Shown: positions 1 to 9,006 of the stretch, piece after piece
How positions within the stretch are numbered: position 1 is the first letter of the stretch
Layout of the letters: each line of letters starts with the position of its first letter
Assembly (NCBI GenBank): GCA_015064735.1
Contig: SVRP01000010.1
Span: 19,514-83,513 of the forward strand
Reading direction: 5' to 3'
Origin: Oscillospiraceae bacterium
GTDB taxonomy: Bacteria; Bacillota; Clostridia; Oscillospirales; CAG-272
DNA length: 64,000 bases
The notes under the pieces: generated by a model
Database searches by the model: none
What the model saw: only the letters and a program-made list of their open reading frames with translations
What the model was told of the DNA's origin: nothing
Translations under genes and position numbers: made by a program

Positions 1-991
1 CCGTAGCTATTCCGTTTTCGTCAAACTCCGCACCGAGGACCCCGAAATATCCGTAATCCTGATAGCTTGCCTTGTCTCCCACCTTACCGCGGAGGGCTTC
101 CATCATATCCATGCAGGAGAAATACGAGGTAAACTTTACGCCCATTCCAAGATCGGTAATAAGGTGGCGAAGCATGTGCTTACACTGTTTTCTCGGTGTC
201 CATCCGCCATCCTTCAATGCTCCGTGTCCGAAGGGACGGGACTGTGCTCCCGATTCTCCCTGAATTATCTCAATAGACGTATTATACCTGTTTATAAGCG
301 CGCGCAACGCCTTAATTGAAGGTCTGATCCTATTATCGTCAAAATGATAAGCGTGGAAGGATACGGCATCTATCTCGTTCGCCATACCCGTTTTAAACGC
401 CTCGTTCAGGTAGGGGATATTTACCTTGCAAAGCGCTCCGCCGATGATATATGCCGACGGATTTCCCTCACGCAGGGCGCGGGCGGTACGTATTGTGAAC
501 TTTCCAAGCTCTGTAGCGTTTACTCCGTGCTTCCAGCAATGTAGTCCGTCTGGCTCATTCCATATCTCGAAATGTGTAACCCTTCCTACATAGTGCTTTG
601 AGAGAGCTACGCAGTAGTTATGCCATGCCTCTATCTGTTCTTCTGTATGGATGGGAGGACAGCCAACAGCTCCGAACACCTCCTCTGCCATGCCGCCGTA
701 AATGGCGTTTCCATAGCAAACACAGATCCAAGGAGTCATATTTCGCGCGATTATCTTGTCAACGATAGAGTCAAGCCACGCAAAGTCATAAACGCCCTTG
801 ACCTTCTCTGTTTTCTGCCAGCCTGACTGAATACGAACCCATTTTATACCGATCTCGCTCATTTTGTCATAAGCCTTTTCGGGATCAAAGGCATCGCGGT
901 CAAGCTTTTCAAACCCGATACCAAGCCTTGACGAGGATATCTCCGAGGCTTTTTTTGTTTTTACTTTTCCGATTTCTTTTAGTCTGTACAT
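1..991 (-). CDS. GH39-like glycoside hydrolase, C-terminus cut by window edge
   Basis: My own reverse-strand translation gives an open frame from an ATG at 991, preceded by GAGGTG, running off base 1; about 330 residues are visible. The protein reads as a TIM-barrel retaining glycosidase. EIWNEPDG puts a likely acid/base Glu near residue 146, and IIQGESGAQS puts a likely nucleophile Glu near residue 246. The roughly 100-residue gap between them fits clan GH-A and resembles GH39 beta-xylosidases, though GH5 or another clan member is possible. No signal peptide is visible, so it is probably cytoplasmic. It is followed on the right by the enolase gene with a 9-base gap (same strand, enolase upstream), so it is probably the third gene of a sugar operon. 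The substrate is unknown. Confidence 0.7.
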   Translation of the reverse strand, partial: MYRLKEIGKVKTKKASEISSSRLGIGFEKLDRDAFDPEKAYDKMSEIGIKWVRIQSGWQKTEKVKGVYDFAWLDSIVDKIIARNMTPWICVCYGNAIYGGMAEEVFGAVGCPPIHTEEQIEAWHNYCVALSKHYVGRVTHFEIWNEPDGLHCWKHGVNATELGKFTIRTARALREGNPSAYIIGGALCKVNIPYLNEAFKTGMANEIDAVSFHAYHFDDNRIRPSIKALRALINRYNTSIEIIQGESGAQSRPFGHGALKDGGWTPRKQCKHMLRHLITDLGMGVKFTSYFSCMDMMEALRGKVGDKASYQDYGYFGVLGAEFDENGIAT

Positions 992-1000
992 GATTTCACC

Positions 1001-2161
1001 TCAAAAATAGAATTCTGTTTTAGCGGGTCTTATGTCTGTCAGCGCGCCTGTGTAATGGCGGAGATTATGCTCAACGTAAGGGTGTTCAAGACAGGCCTCC
1101 TCGTTAAGCTCTATGCCGAGTCCCGGCTTGTCGCCGATCTTTATACGTCCGTTTTCATAAACGAGGCTTTCGTCGGTAACGTCCTTGCGCCAGTCAACGT
1201 CGCTGTACATAATTTCAAGAATACAGAAATTGGGGCAGCAAGCCGCAAGCTGAAGGGTTGCCGCGTTTGCCACAGGACCCGAGGGATTGTGGGGAGCGAA
1301 TGGAATGTAATTCGCTTCGGCAATCGCCGCGATCTTCTTAAGCTCCATAATACCGCCCGCGTGGGAGATATCGGGCTGAATGTAGTCGCAAGCACGGCGG
1401 CGGAATAGCTCGTTGTAATCAAAGCGAGTATAGAGTCTTTCACCCGCAGATATTGCCACGGGAGATTTTGCTCTCACCGCTTCAAGCGCTTCAAGGTTGT
1501 TGGGTGGCACGGGTTCTTCAAGGAACATAGGCTTGAACTGCGCTACCTCCTGCGCTATCTTGATTCCCGTGGGAACGTCAAAGCGTCCGTGAGCTTCGAT
1601 AAGCAGATCGACCTCGTCGCCAACCGCATCACGAACCGCGGCAATACAGCGCAAAGCCTTGTCAAGGTCTTTATTGGAAATCTGCAAATAGCTCTTTCCG
1701 AAGGGGTCCCACTTCATAGCGGTAACGCCCCGCTTGACAGCTTCCTTAGCCTTTGCCCCAAACTCCTCGGGCTCTTTAGCCCCTGCAAACCAACCGTTGA
1801 CATATATGCGGCAGTCCTCGTTCACTTTGCCGCCGAGGAGCTGATAAACGGGAACGCCGAGAGATTTTCCGAGGATATCCCAGAGCGCCATCTCCACAGC
1901 GGAGAGCGCCGACATAAGCACCGCACCGCCTCTCCAATAGGCATCGCGGTAGATGTCGTGATAGTGTTTTTCGATCTGCCGTGGGTCTTTTCCCACAAGA
2001 TAGCTCTTGATGTGCTCGATTGCTCCAACCAGAGCTTTTTCTTTATATTCAAGAGTTCCTTCTCCCACACCCGTGATGCCCTCGTCGGTATAGACCTTGA
2101 CAAACACCCAATTGGTGCGAAAGCAATCGACCACAAAGGTCTTAACGTCTGTTACTTTCAT
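1001..2161 (-). CDS. Enolase-superfamily sugar-acid dehydratase, galactonate dehydratase-like
   Basis: A 386-residue mandelate racemase/muconate lactonizing family protein, the usual length. The N-terminal capping domain (to about 120) precedes a beta-barrel carrying the acid residues that bind Mg2+: Glu189 in LIEAHGRF, Glu215/216 in FLEEP and Glu241 in SAGERL. His191 and His291 (in APHNPSG) sit where D-galactonate dehydratase (DgoD) has its acid and base histidines, and Asp264 lies in QPDISHAGG. The family removes water from a sugar acid to give a 2-keto-3-deoxy acid. Which epimer is used cannot be read from sequence; rhamnonate and mannonate dehydratases are relatives. It sits between the UlaG-like MBL gene (3-base gap) and the GH39-like gene. 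Confidence 0.85.
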   Translation of the reverse strand: MKVTDVKTFVVDCFRTNWVFVKVYTDEGITGVGEGTLEYKEKALVGAIEHIKSYLVGKDPRQIEKHYHDIYRDAYWRGGAVLMSALSAVEMALWDILGKSLGVPVYQLLGGKVNEDCRIYVNGWFAGAKEPEEFGAKAKEAVKRGVTAMKWDPFGKSYLQISNKDLDKALRCIAAVRDAVGDEVDLLIEAHGRFDVPTGIKIAQEVAQFKPMFLEEPVPPNNLEALEAVRAKSPVAISAGERLYTRFDYNELFRRRACDYIQPDISHAGGIMELKKIAAIAEANYIPFAPHNPSGPVANAATLQLAACCPNFCILEIMYSDVDWRKDVTDESLVYENGRIKIGDKPGLGIELNEEACLEHPYVEHNLRHYTGALTDIRPAKTEFYF

Positions 2162-2164
2162 TTC

Positions 2165-2848
2165 TTATAACTCCCTTTCTTTATATAATTCCAAAATTAT
2201 TTTATTTTCCCCGTCAAAAATATCGGGAGATTTGTTGTCAAACATACCTACGTGATAAGGAACGGCACGTCTTGCGCCGCAAGCATGGAAAAATCTCACG
2301 GCATCCGTTGCGTTCATATTATTTCCCACTCCGTTTATGGGAAGAAATACAAGGTCGATGTTCTCGGGAAGATCGGAAAATATCGCCTTGCTGTAAAGAG
2401 TATCGCCTGTTACGTAATATACCTTGTTTTCGGCAAGATCCTCGATTATAACGCCTATGGCATATGCATCGCTGTGTACCGCTCTTACCGCACAAAAACG
2501 GATACCCTTGTCAGTCCACTCGGTGTGTCGGTTAAAAAGCACGTAGCTGTGGTTCTTACCGTGACATCTTGCCTTTTGCCATACCGAGAACGGGCATAAC
2601 ACCGTCATTGGCTTTCTAGATTCTCCGAGAAATACAGGCACAGTTTCGGGATCGTAATGGTCAAGGTGATCGTGCGTAAATATCATAAAATCGGGCTCAA
2701 TATTAAATAGCTCCTCTTTTACGGGAACGCGTCGAAAATTTTGCGGTTCGACCTTTTCCACGCTGTTTGACAAATACGGGTCGATCATTATTTTTATTTT
2801 TCCGTTATCAAAAAGCAATCCTGCCTGTCCAAGCCACGTTATTTTCAT
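2165..2848 (-). CDS. MBL-fold metallohydrolase, UlaG-like
   Basis: A short metallo-beta-lactamase-fold enzyme of about 227 residues. The zinc-binding motif THDHLDHYD (HxHxDH) is clear, with further His residues in AVHSDA and PYHVGMFD. It resembles L-ascorbate-6-phosphate lactonase UlaG and the beta-lactamase superfamily domain 2 proteins, so a sugar lactonase or phosphodiesterase role is plausible. The ATG at 2848 was chosen over the upstream one at 2908 because AAAGGAGGAG lies just before it and the family begins with MKITWLG. It is the first gene of the dehydratase/GH39 operon and divergent from an AraC regulator, which likely controls it. Confidence 0.8.
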   Translation of the reverse strand: MKITWLGQAGLLFDNGKIKIMIDPYLSNSVEKVEPQNFRRVPVKEELFNIEPDFMIFTHDHLDHYDPETVPVFLGESRKPMTVLCPFSVWQKARCHGKNHSYVLFNRHTEWTDKGIRFCAVRAVHSDAYAIGVIIEDLAENKVYYVTGDTLYSKAIFSDLPENIDLVFLPINGVGNNMNATDAVRFFHACGARRAVPYHVGMFDNKSPDIFDGENKIILELYKEREL

Positions 2849-2962
2849 AAAAGCTCCTCCTTTATGTTGACATTGCTTTGATTTTATTGTATAATATTTC
2901 TTGTTCATAAACTACATAATATTTGTCGTATTTATTAGATATCTTGTCATTTTGGAGTGGCT

Positions 2963-3775
2963 ATGAAGAAAATTGTTTTACCTCAGATCGTTGCAGTCGG
3001 AATATACAATTCCCAGATCGCAATAAAAAACCGAACCATATCAAAAAACAGAAAAACGACGATGTTTGAGCTTGAGCTTCCCATCGGTGATGGGGGTATG
3101 TCATATATCGATGACGAATCCCACCCCATCAACGAGAATACGGTCATCTGCGCAAAGCCGGGGCAGATCCGACATACCCGTTTGCCCTTTAAGTGCTATT
3201 ACATACATATGATAGTTACCGAGGGGGATCTTGGCGATATACTTACCGCTCTCCCGAACTATATTGATCTTTCGTATACAGACCGTATCAAGGAGATCTT
3301 TACGTCGCTGTGTGAGCATTATAACACGGGAATTGCAAACGACGATATCCTGCTTCAAAGTTTGATTCTTAAGCTCATATATATATTAAGCGAAAATTCC
3401 GCTTCCGTCATAAAATCCACGCAGAAAAGCAACAATCAAAAAACAATAGAGCGAACCCTTGAATATATCAACAACAATCTGTCCGCCGATCTTACACTTG
3501 AAAGGTTAGCAAGCGCGGCAAACTTCAATGCGATATATTTTCACAAGCTGTTCAAAGCGTCAACGGGGAAAACTCTGCACGAATACGTAGAAGAGCAACG
3601 GATCAAAAAATCCATAAGCCTGCTCATATCCACCAATATGACACTTGCGCAAATCGCATACGAGTGCGGCTTTTCATCACAGTCGTATTTCAGCTATGCC
3701 TTCAAAAAGAAAAAAGGGACAACTCCGCGGGAATACACGAAAAGAATTCAATTAAAATATGAAAACGTGAAATAA
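2963..3775 (+). CDS. AraC-family transcriptional regulator
   Basis: A regulator of about 270 residues: an N-terminal AraC-type cupin ligand domain (roughly 1-150) and a C-terminal pair of helix-turn-helix motifs. The second carries the family signature around IAYECGFSSQSYFSYAFKKK, followed by GTTPREY. TTTGGAG lies five bases before the ATG at 2963; an in-frame GTG at 2957 is too close to that site. It is divergent from the MBL/dehydratase/GH39 operon and convergent with the beta-galactosidase gene. By position it is the likely activator of the operon to its left, responding to a sugar. The effector is unknown. Confidence 0.9.
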   Translation: MKKIVLPQIVAVGIYNSQIAIKNRTISKNRKTTMFELELPIGDGGMSYIDDESHPINENTVICAKPGQIRHTRLPFKCYYIHMIVTEGDLGDILTALPNYIDLSYTDRIKEIFTSLCEHYNTGIANDDILLQSLILKLIYILSENSASVIKSTQKSNNQKTIERTLEYINNNLSADLTLERLASAANFNAIYFHKLFKASTGKTLHEYVEEQRIKKSISLLISTNMTLAQIAYECGFSSQSYFSYAFKKKKGTTPREYTKRIQLKYENVK

Positions 3776-3806
3776 TTTTTCGAGCTTACCGTTACATCTT
3801 AACTCA

Positions 3807-3848
3807 AAAAGGCAATATCATTCCGAAATCGGTTTGATATTGCCTTTT
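3807..3848. terminator. Bidirectional intrinsic terminator between araC and lacZ
   Basis: Stem AAAAGGCAATATCA pairs with TGATATTGCCTTTT; an inner CCGA/TCGG extends it. A/T runs on both sides allow use by both convergent genes. A near-identical hairpin recurs at 7876-7924. Confidence 0.85.
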
Positions 3849-3862
3849 GATGTTTGTAGGTG

Positions 3863-6800
3863 TTATTCCTTATTGCATTCCACAATGTTTACGTAATCGC
3901 GTTTCTCATCGTAGATATGCGTTTCTCCAAGCTTCTCGGTAACCGCGTCAAAGCGTTTTCTTGAAAGCTCAAGCAATCCTTCCCCGTCACTGCAAGCAGA
4001 GAGCATAAATGCAAATCTGAATTCGTGGGCGCGAAGCTCGTAGCATTCCTCGGGATCGGGACCGCAGGATTTGCTTCCGAGGCCTCTCATGGCATAATCG
4101 ATATACAGATAGTTTTTATCCGATTTTTTAAGCTCGTTTCTGTGTCTTGCCTCTATAAGATCCGAAAGAGTAAAGTCGTGATACGAGAACGAAAAGGTTT
4201 CCGAGCCGATAACCGAAAGTGTTTTGTTGCCGCCGAATATCTTAACAAAGCGCGTATCGACCCTCGTACCGCATTCCTGAGGAACGTCGTACATAAAGTT
4301 CATTTCGTCCACCTTCTTTGTATAAAGTCCGAAATTGCAATGCTCACAGCGGTCGACGTAGCATTCATCCTCGCCCCGTCCGTACCATGTAGCATTGTCC
4401 ATTTTGCTGTCAAGCTCAAAGAACACACCGAGCCTTGGAATCGTTTCGGCAAATTTTCCGTACGGTGTGCCGTGAATATCGACAAGCACATTCCCGTCTC
4501 TCATGACAGTATATACGATGTTTACGTCAAAACCGCCAAATTTCGAGATGGGAGCCCACTTGCCGACGACCTTGATCTCAAGGCTGCCACTATCGGAATA
4601 ATTGACCCTTGAGCCCAGCTCCACAAACTCAAAGTAGGGGTAAAGCCGTTTTTTCCAGTCCTTTATCCAGCGTTCGCTCCACCCAACTATACCGTCGTTA
4701 TCGATTGGAGCTCTGTAAAGATTTAAGGTCATTGGCGAGTCAAGAAGCACGGCTCCGTCCTTTTTCACGTAAGAAAGCATGCCGTTTTCGATTTTTATCT
4801 CGAAATTATCCGATCCGACCGTGATATGATCCTCTTTTCTTTCCACACGGAAATCGTCTTTTTGGGGCACAAACGTCGGCTTCGGCTCCAAAATTCCGAG
4901 CGAGACCTGCTTGAAGGCAAGCTCAGCGCCGCTATCGTCATAAAAATGAAGATTGACAAAATACTCCGCCCCGGGCTCCGGGTTACCGACCGCTGTATCG
5001 ATCTCAAGGGCAACGGTTTCGTAAGGCGCGACCGACGGCAATCTCATTTCGCCACTTCTCTTTGTAATGTAATCCTCGCAAAGCTCCCAACGTAACGTAA
5101 CGTAATCAAGCGCTCTGAAATCATTTGTGTTCGTAAGAAGTATCTTTCCGTTTTCATAGGTTACATATGTAGGAGAAAGTATGTTTTTGCACTCACGGAG
5201 AGATGGCTTGGGCGTACCGTCCGACAGACAGTATCCGTCCATTGAGAAATTTGACCAGTGATTTATATCTCCAAAATCGCCGCCGTACTTATAAAACGCA
5301 TTTCCCTCTTCGTCCTCGGCGTAAAATCCGTGATTCTTGAATTCCCACACGTAACCGCCGCAAATGTGCCGATGTCGGTATACGTAGTCCCAGGTATCCT
5401 TCATAAGGCCCGGACTGTTGCCCATGGCGTGCCCGTATTCCAGCATCATTACCGGCTTTCCATCCTTTGGAAAGCTCATAAGCGTTTCCATCGTGAAGTA
5501 TCCAAAAGCACGAAAATCGCTTATAACAGGCTCGCGTCCATTATCCCCCGTGTGCATAACAGGCTTTTTGACCGACCGAGATTTCAGATATTCAAAGCAT
5601 TTATGTAGGTTTTCTCCGTCGCCGTTTTCGTTTCCAAGAGTCCATATGGATATACACGTCTCATTTTTGTCGCGCTCATACATTCTGCTCACACGATCGC
5701 AGTATGCCTCAAGCCACCTCGGATGCTTCGAAAAATACCCCATATCGCCACACACGTACGCGCCGTGCGTTTCAATATCCGCCTCGTTCATAACGTATAT
5801 TCCAAGCTCGGTGCAAAGCTCATAAAAGGCAGGATTGTTGGGATAGTGCGAACAACGTATCGCATTGAAATTATGTGATTTTATAAGTCGAAGCTCCCGC
5901 TCTGTTTGTTCAACCGTAATTGCTCTTCCGTTTTTCGGATCATGCTCGTGGCGGTTGACGCCCTTCAGGGTTATCTGTCTGCCATCTAATAAAAGCTTAT
6001 TTCCTTCAACAGTAAATTCGGCAAATCCAACTCTTTTTGTGTGGATCTCCAAAACATTATCTTCCGATAACAGCTCGATAGTAAGCTCGTAAGTATACGG
6101 CTGCTCTGCGTTCCATCTGACGGGTTCTTCTATATCAAAGCGAAACGAAGGTCTTGCCTGCGCAAAAACGGTCTGCGACTTTTCTCCGACAGCCACCCTA
6201 ACGGCGGTAGCCTCGCTAACGTCTCCGTTAAGTGTAACGTCTGCAAATAAAGTATTTCCCTCTGTTCTGATGCAGTAATCCCAGACAAAAGTGTCATTAA
6301 GCGTATAGAGCATAACGTCGCGGAAGATCCCACTTGCCAAGAGCATATCCTGATTTTCAAGATACGTTCCGTCCGAATAGGTAAATACCTTAACACAAAG
6401 AAGATTTTCGCCATCGCATATCAGCGAGGTAACGTCAAATTCGGCAGGCATTCTGCTTCCCTTGGAAAATCCAACGTATTCGCCGTTGAGATAGACAAAA
6501 AACGCGCTGTCAACTCCGCCAAGGTAAAGTATCTTTCTTCCGCCCGAGCTTGCCGTAAAACGCTTACGGTAATATCCCACGGGATTTCTGTTTCCTACGT
6601 AAGGCGGTACAAACGGTATAGGATATTCAACGTTTGGGTAAAGTGGCGCCGAATAACCGTGATATTGCCACATGGACGGCACCGGAAGGCTGTCCCATTC
6701 ACCGTCCTCAAAATCGAGCCTGTAAAAATCCTTGATGTCGTCCTTTTCACGGTAGCAGAAGCTGTATTCTCCGTTAAGATCGAGGATCAATTCCGAATCA

Positions 6801-6919
6801 AGCCTGTTTCTGTAAAACACACCCTTATGCAACGACGGAATAACGGTCGCGCGAGGTTTAAGTCTGTTTTCTTGTGTAAATTCGGGATTATATAATCTTT
6901 GATCTTCAAATATTCGCAC
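3863..6919 (-). CDS. lacZ: Beta-galactosidase, glycoside hydrolase family 2
   Basis: 1018 residues, matching the length of LacZ-type enzymes (E. coli 1024). Domain order is the jelly-roll sugar-binding domain, immunoglobulin-like domain, TIM barrel, second Ig-like domain and C-terminal beta-sandwich. LKGVNRHEHDPKNGRA opens the barrel, WTLGNENGDG carries the acid/base Glu, and MLEYGHAMGNSPG carries the nucleophile Glu. No signal peptide is seen, so it acts in the cytoplasm on imported beta-galactosides. The start is GTG at 6919, eight bases after GGAGG. It is divergent from an AraC gene at 7034 and has no lactose permease beside it. Confidence 0.93.
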   Translation of the reverse strand: MRIFEDQRLYNPEFTQENRLKPRATVIPSLHKGVFYRNRLDSELILDLNGEYSFCYREKDDIKDFYRLDFEDGEWDSLPVPSMWQYHGYSAPLYPNVEYPIPFVPPYVGNRNPVGYYRKRFTASSGGRKILYLGGVDSAFFVYLNGEYVGFSKGSRMPAEFDVTSLICDGENLLCVKVFTYSDGTYLENQDMLLASGIFRDVMLYTLNDTFVWDYCIRTEGNTLFADVTLNGDVSEATAVRVAVGEKSQTVFAQARPSFRFDIEEPVRWNAEQPYTYELTIELLSEDNVLEIHTKRVGFAEFTVEGNKLLLDGRQITLKGVNRHEHDPKNGRAITVEQTERELRLIKSHNFNAIRCSHYPNNPAFYELCTELGIYVMNEADIETHGAYVCGDMGYFSKHPRWLEAYCDRVSRMYERDKNETCISIWTLGNENGDGENLHKCFEYLKSRSVKKPVMHTGDNGREPVISDFRAFGYFTMETLMSFPKDGKPVMMLEYGHAMGNSPGLMKDTWDYVYRHRHICGGYVWEFKNHGFYAEDEEGNAFYKYGGDFGDINHWSNFSMDGYCLSDGTPKPSLRECKNILSPTYVTYENGKILLTNTNDFRALDYVTLRWELCEDYITKRSGEMRLPSVAPYETVALEIDTAVGNPEPGAEYFVNLHFYDDSGAELAFKQVSLGILEPKPTFVPQKDDFRVERKEDHITVGSDNFEIKIENGMLSYVKKDGAVLLDSPMTLNLYRAPIDNDGIVGWSERWIKDWKKRLYPYFEFVELGSRVNYSDSGSLEIKVVGKWAPISKFGGFDVNIVYTVMRDGNVLVDIHGTPYGKFAETIPRLGVFFELDSKMDNATWYGRGEDECYVDRCEHCNFGLYTKKVDEMNFMYDVPQECGTRVDTRFVKIFGGNKTLSVIGSETFSFSYHDFTLSDLIEARHRNELKKSDKNYLYIDYAMRGLGSKSCGPDPEECYELRAHEFRFAFMLSACSDGEGLLELSRKRFDAVTEKLGETHIYDEKRDYVNIVECNKE

Positions 6920-7033
6920 AGGTTATACCTCCAGATTTGTTTTTTATTATTATAATGGTAAAATCAAATTTTTTCTATTGCAAAATAACTGATTTATATG
7001 TTATAATAACACTATAGACAAGGAGATCAGCTT

Positions 7034-7798
7034 ATGTATAATATTTATATTACCGATATGGTATTTGAGCAATGCGCTCCTGACAAGCCTAGAATTGACA
7101 GTATCATTCCATATGCCGTGCTTCACTTCGTGTTGTCGGGAGAGGGGTATATTAACGGCAAAAAAATTACAAAGGACACCGTTTTTATATCCTTTGAGAA
7201 TAACAGAATGAATTATTATCCCTCAGAATCCGATCCATGGAGCTACATTTACGTAAGATTGATGGGTGATGAAATAAAAAAGGCATTTCAGGACCATGAT
7301 TTCAATTTTGGTTTAACAGTACTACCATTTTCCGATACTGAAACGCTTTTGCAGATTTTATCCCTTTATCAAAAGTTGTCGGACAATAACGATCCAAGTG
7401 CAAACAAGATAATTGCAAATACCATTTTCCTTTTATTCAAGAAAAAGGATCCCACAGCATTAACCAAAAGCACACCTGCGCATCATGTTGAACGTATTGC
7501 AGAGTTCATTAAAGAAAATTATTATAAAAAGATCACAATAGAGGAAATAGGAAAAAAATTTTACTTGAACAGAAATTACATTCGTACAATATTTGTTCAA
7601 CAGATGGGAATTTCACCCAAGCAATACTTACAGAAGGTCCGAATGGAACGAGCAACTTTTTTGCTTCTCAGAACAGATGAAGATATTTCGCTGATCGCAA
7701 AATCTGTAGGCTATGACGATGCTCTTCTTTTTTCTAAAATGTTCAAGCATTATTATGGTATATCCCCTCAAAAGTACAGATTGAGAAACAAATCGTAG
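7034..7798 (+). CDS. AraC-family transcriptional regulator, divergent from lacZ
   Basis: 254 residues with an N-terminal cupin-like domain (LHFVLSGEGYINGKKI) and two C-terminal helix-turn-helix units; IEEIGKKFYLNRNYIRTIF and GYDDALLFSKMFKHYYGISP are typical of the family. AAGGAG precedes the ATG. A TATAAT at 7002-7007 with TTGCAA 18 bases upstream is its likely promoter. The 114-base space shared with the beta-galactosidase gene suggests it regulates that gene. It is more AT-rich than its neighbours. The effector is not evident. Confidence 0.88.
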   Translation: MYNIYITDMVFEQCAPDKPRIDSIIPYAVLHFVLSGEGYINGKKITKDTVFISFENNRMNYYPSESDPWSYIYVRLMGDEIKKAFQDHDFNFGLTVLPFSDTETLLQILSLYQKLSDNNDPSANKIIANTIFLLFKKKDPTALTKSTPAHHVERIAEFIKENYYKKITIEEIGKKFYLNRNYIRTIFVQQMGISPKQYLQKVRMERATFLLLRTDEDISLIAKSVGYDDALLFSKMFKHYYGISPQKYRLRNKS

Positions 7799-7873
7799 GG
7801 GTAACGGGTCATCGTGGGCGCCTCCCCCTACCGCAGAGCTAAATTTGTAGGGATCGGCGTCCCCGACGGTCCT
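7797..7873. repeat. GTAGGGG/CCCCTAC intergenic repeat
   Basis: Begins at the araC stop. GTAGGGG is repeated in reverse as CCCCTAC, followed by a second TGTAGGG...CCCCGACGG unit. A similar GGGAGGAG...CCCCTCCCCTACGGG unit occurs at 36283-36330. Non-coding. Confidence 0.5.
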
Positions 7874-7875
7874 AA

Positions 7876-7924
7876 AAAGGCAATATCATTCCGATCCAAC
7901 TAAAATCGGTTTGATATTGCCTTT
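7876..7924 (+). terminator. Intrinsic terminator after araC
   Basis: AAAGGCAATATCA pairs with TGATATTGCCTTT, with CCGAT/ATCGG inside; it ends in TTTGTTTTA. It is a close copy of the terminator at 3807-3848. Confidence 0.8.
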
Positions 7925-7991
7925 GTTTTATCCTGTTTTTCTTCGGTACGCGTGTTTCGACTGAATAATAACAAAATTCACATGTTTCGTA

Positions 7992-8021
7992 TTGTAAAAC
8001 AAATGCTTTGTATGTTATAAT
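7992..8021 (+). promoter_or_regulatory. Promoter of the activase gene
   Basis: TTGTAA, an 18-base spacer and TATAAT at 8016-8021, followed by a leader of about 50 bases. Confidence 0.6.
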
Positions 8022-8078
8022 ATATATACATAATCAAACACTAAAAACAAGCAAAATACGAAAAGGAGACCGCGGATA

Positions 8079-8921
8079 ATGAAAGCAATAACCGCTACGG
8101 TTTTCGATATTGCCCGCAATTCCTACGTGGACGGTCCCGGAATACGCACCACTGTATTTTTTAAGGGCTGTAATCTGCGCTGCGCGTGGTGCCATAATCC
8201 CGAAAGCCAAAATAAAGCAAAAGAAATGCTTTTCTATAAGAATAAATGCACAGGCTGCGGCAAATGCGCAGATGTATGTCCCAATCACCAAACGACCTGC
8301 GATCTTTGTGGGCAATGCGCGGTTTACTGCCCTACCGATGCACGGGAAATTTGCGGTAAGGATTACTCATCGGACGGTATATTGAACGAGATCCTTAAGG
8401 ACAAAGCCTTTTACGAAGCCTCGGGAGGAGGCGTTACATTTTCGGGAGGCGAATGCATGCTTCAAATTGATTTTCTTGAGGAGATCTTGAAGGCTTGCAA
8501 GGAAAACGGCATACATACGGCTGTCGATACTGCGGGACACGTGCCGTTTGAAAGCTTTGAGAGAATACTTCCCTACACCGACCTTTTCCTCTATGACGTA
8601 AAATCCTTTGACAGCGAAAAGCACAAAATACACACGGGTGTTGATAATCGTATTATTTTGGAAAATTTGAAAGCACTGCTGGACAGCGGCAAAAGACTGT
8701 GGGTTCGAATCCCCATAATTCCGACAATCAACGATTCTGCAGTGGAAATGGAAAATATAAAGAGGTTTCTGTTATCAGCTGCAAACGCTCCCGAAAAGGT
8801 CGAGCTTCTGCCCTATCACGCATTGGGTGAGCATAAATATAACGCAATAGGCAAGACTCCTCGATCCTTTACTACCCCAAGCGAGGAAAAAATGGCAGAG
8901 CTGAGAAGGATATTTTCATAA
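8079..8921 (+). CDS. Glycyl-radical enzyme activating protein (radical SAM)
   Basis: 280 residues of the PflA family. CNLRCAWC (CxxxCxxC, about residues 31-38) binds the radical-SAM [4Fe-4S] cluster. An inserted ferredoxin-like segment carries CTGCGKCADVCP and CDLCGQCAVYCP, typical of activases for enzymes other than pyruvate formate-lyase. GGGVTFSGGECMLQ is the SAM-binding region. The family installs a glycyl radical on a partner enzyme in an anaerobe. No glycyl-radical enzyme lies in the window, so the partner is unknown and the gene stands alone; a strong promoter (8943) separates it from the next gene. Confidence 0.9.
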   Translation: MKAITATVFDIARNSYVDGPGIRTTVFFKGCNLRCAWCHNPESQNKAKEMLFYKNKCTGCGKCADVCPNHQTTCDLCGQCAVYCPTDAREICGKDYSSDGILNEILKDKAFYEASGGGVTFSGGECMLQIDFLEEILKACKENGIHTAVDTAGHVPFESFERILPYTDLFLYDVKSFDSEKHKIHTGVDNRIILENLKALLDSGKRLWVRIPIIPTINDSAVEMENIKRFLLSAANAPEKVELLPYHALGEHKYNAIGKTPRSFTTPSEEKMAELRRIFS

Positions 8922-8942
8922 AAGCATTAAACATTATTCTTG

Positions 8943-8971
8943 TTGACTTTTTTACCCACCTGTGCTATAAT
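8943..8971 (+). promoter_or_regulatory. Sigma-A promoter of the EamA transporter gene
   Basis: TTGACT, 17-base spacer, TATAAT at 8966-8971. Confidence 0.75.
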
Positions 8972-9006
8972 ACGCTTAAATTTGATTTCCGAGGATTTTT
9001 ATCATC

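Noticed and set aside
8701..8720. GGGTTCGAATCCCC resembles a tRNA T-loop
   Set aside because: It is inside the activase coding sequence (WVRIPIIP), and no acceptor or anticodon stem can be built around it.
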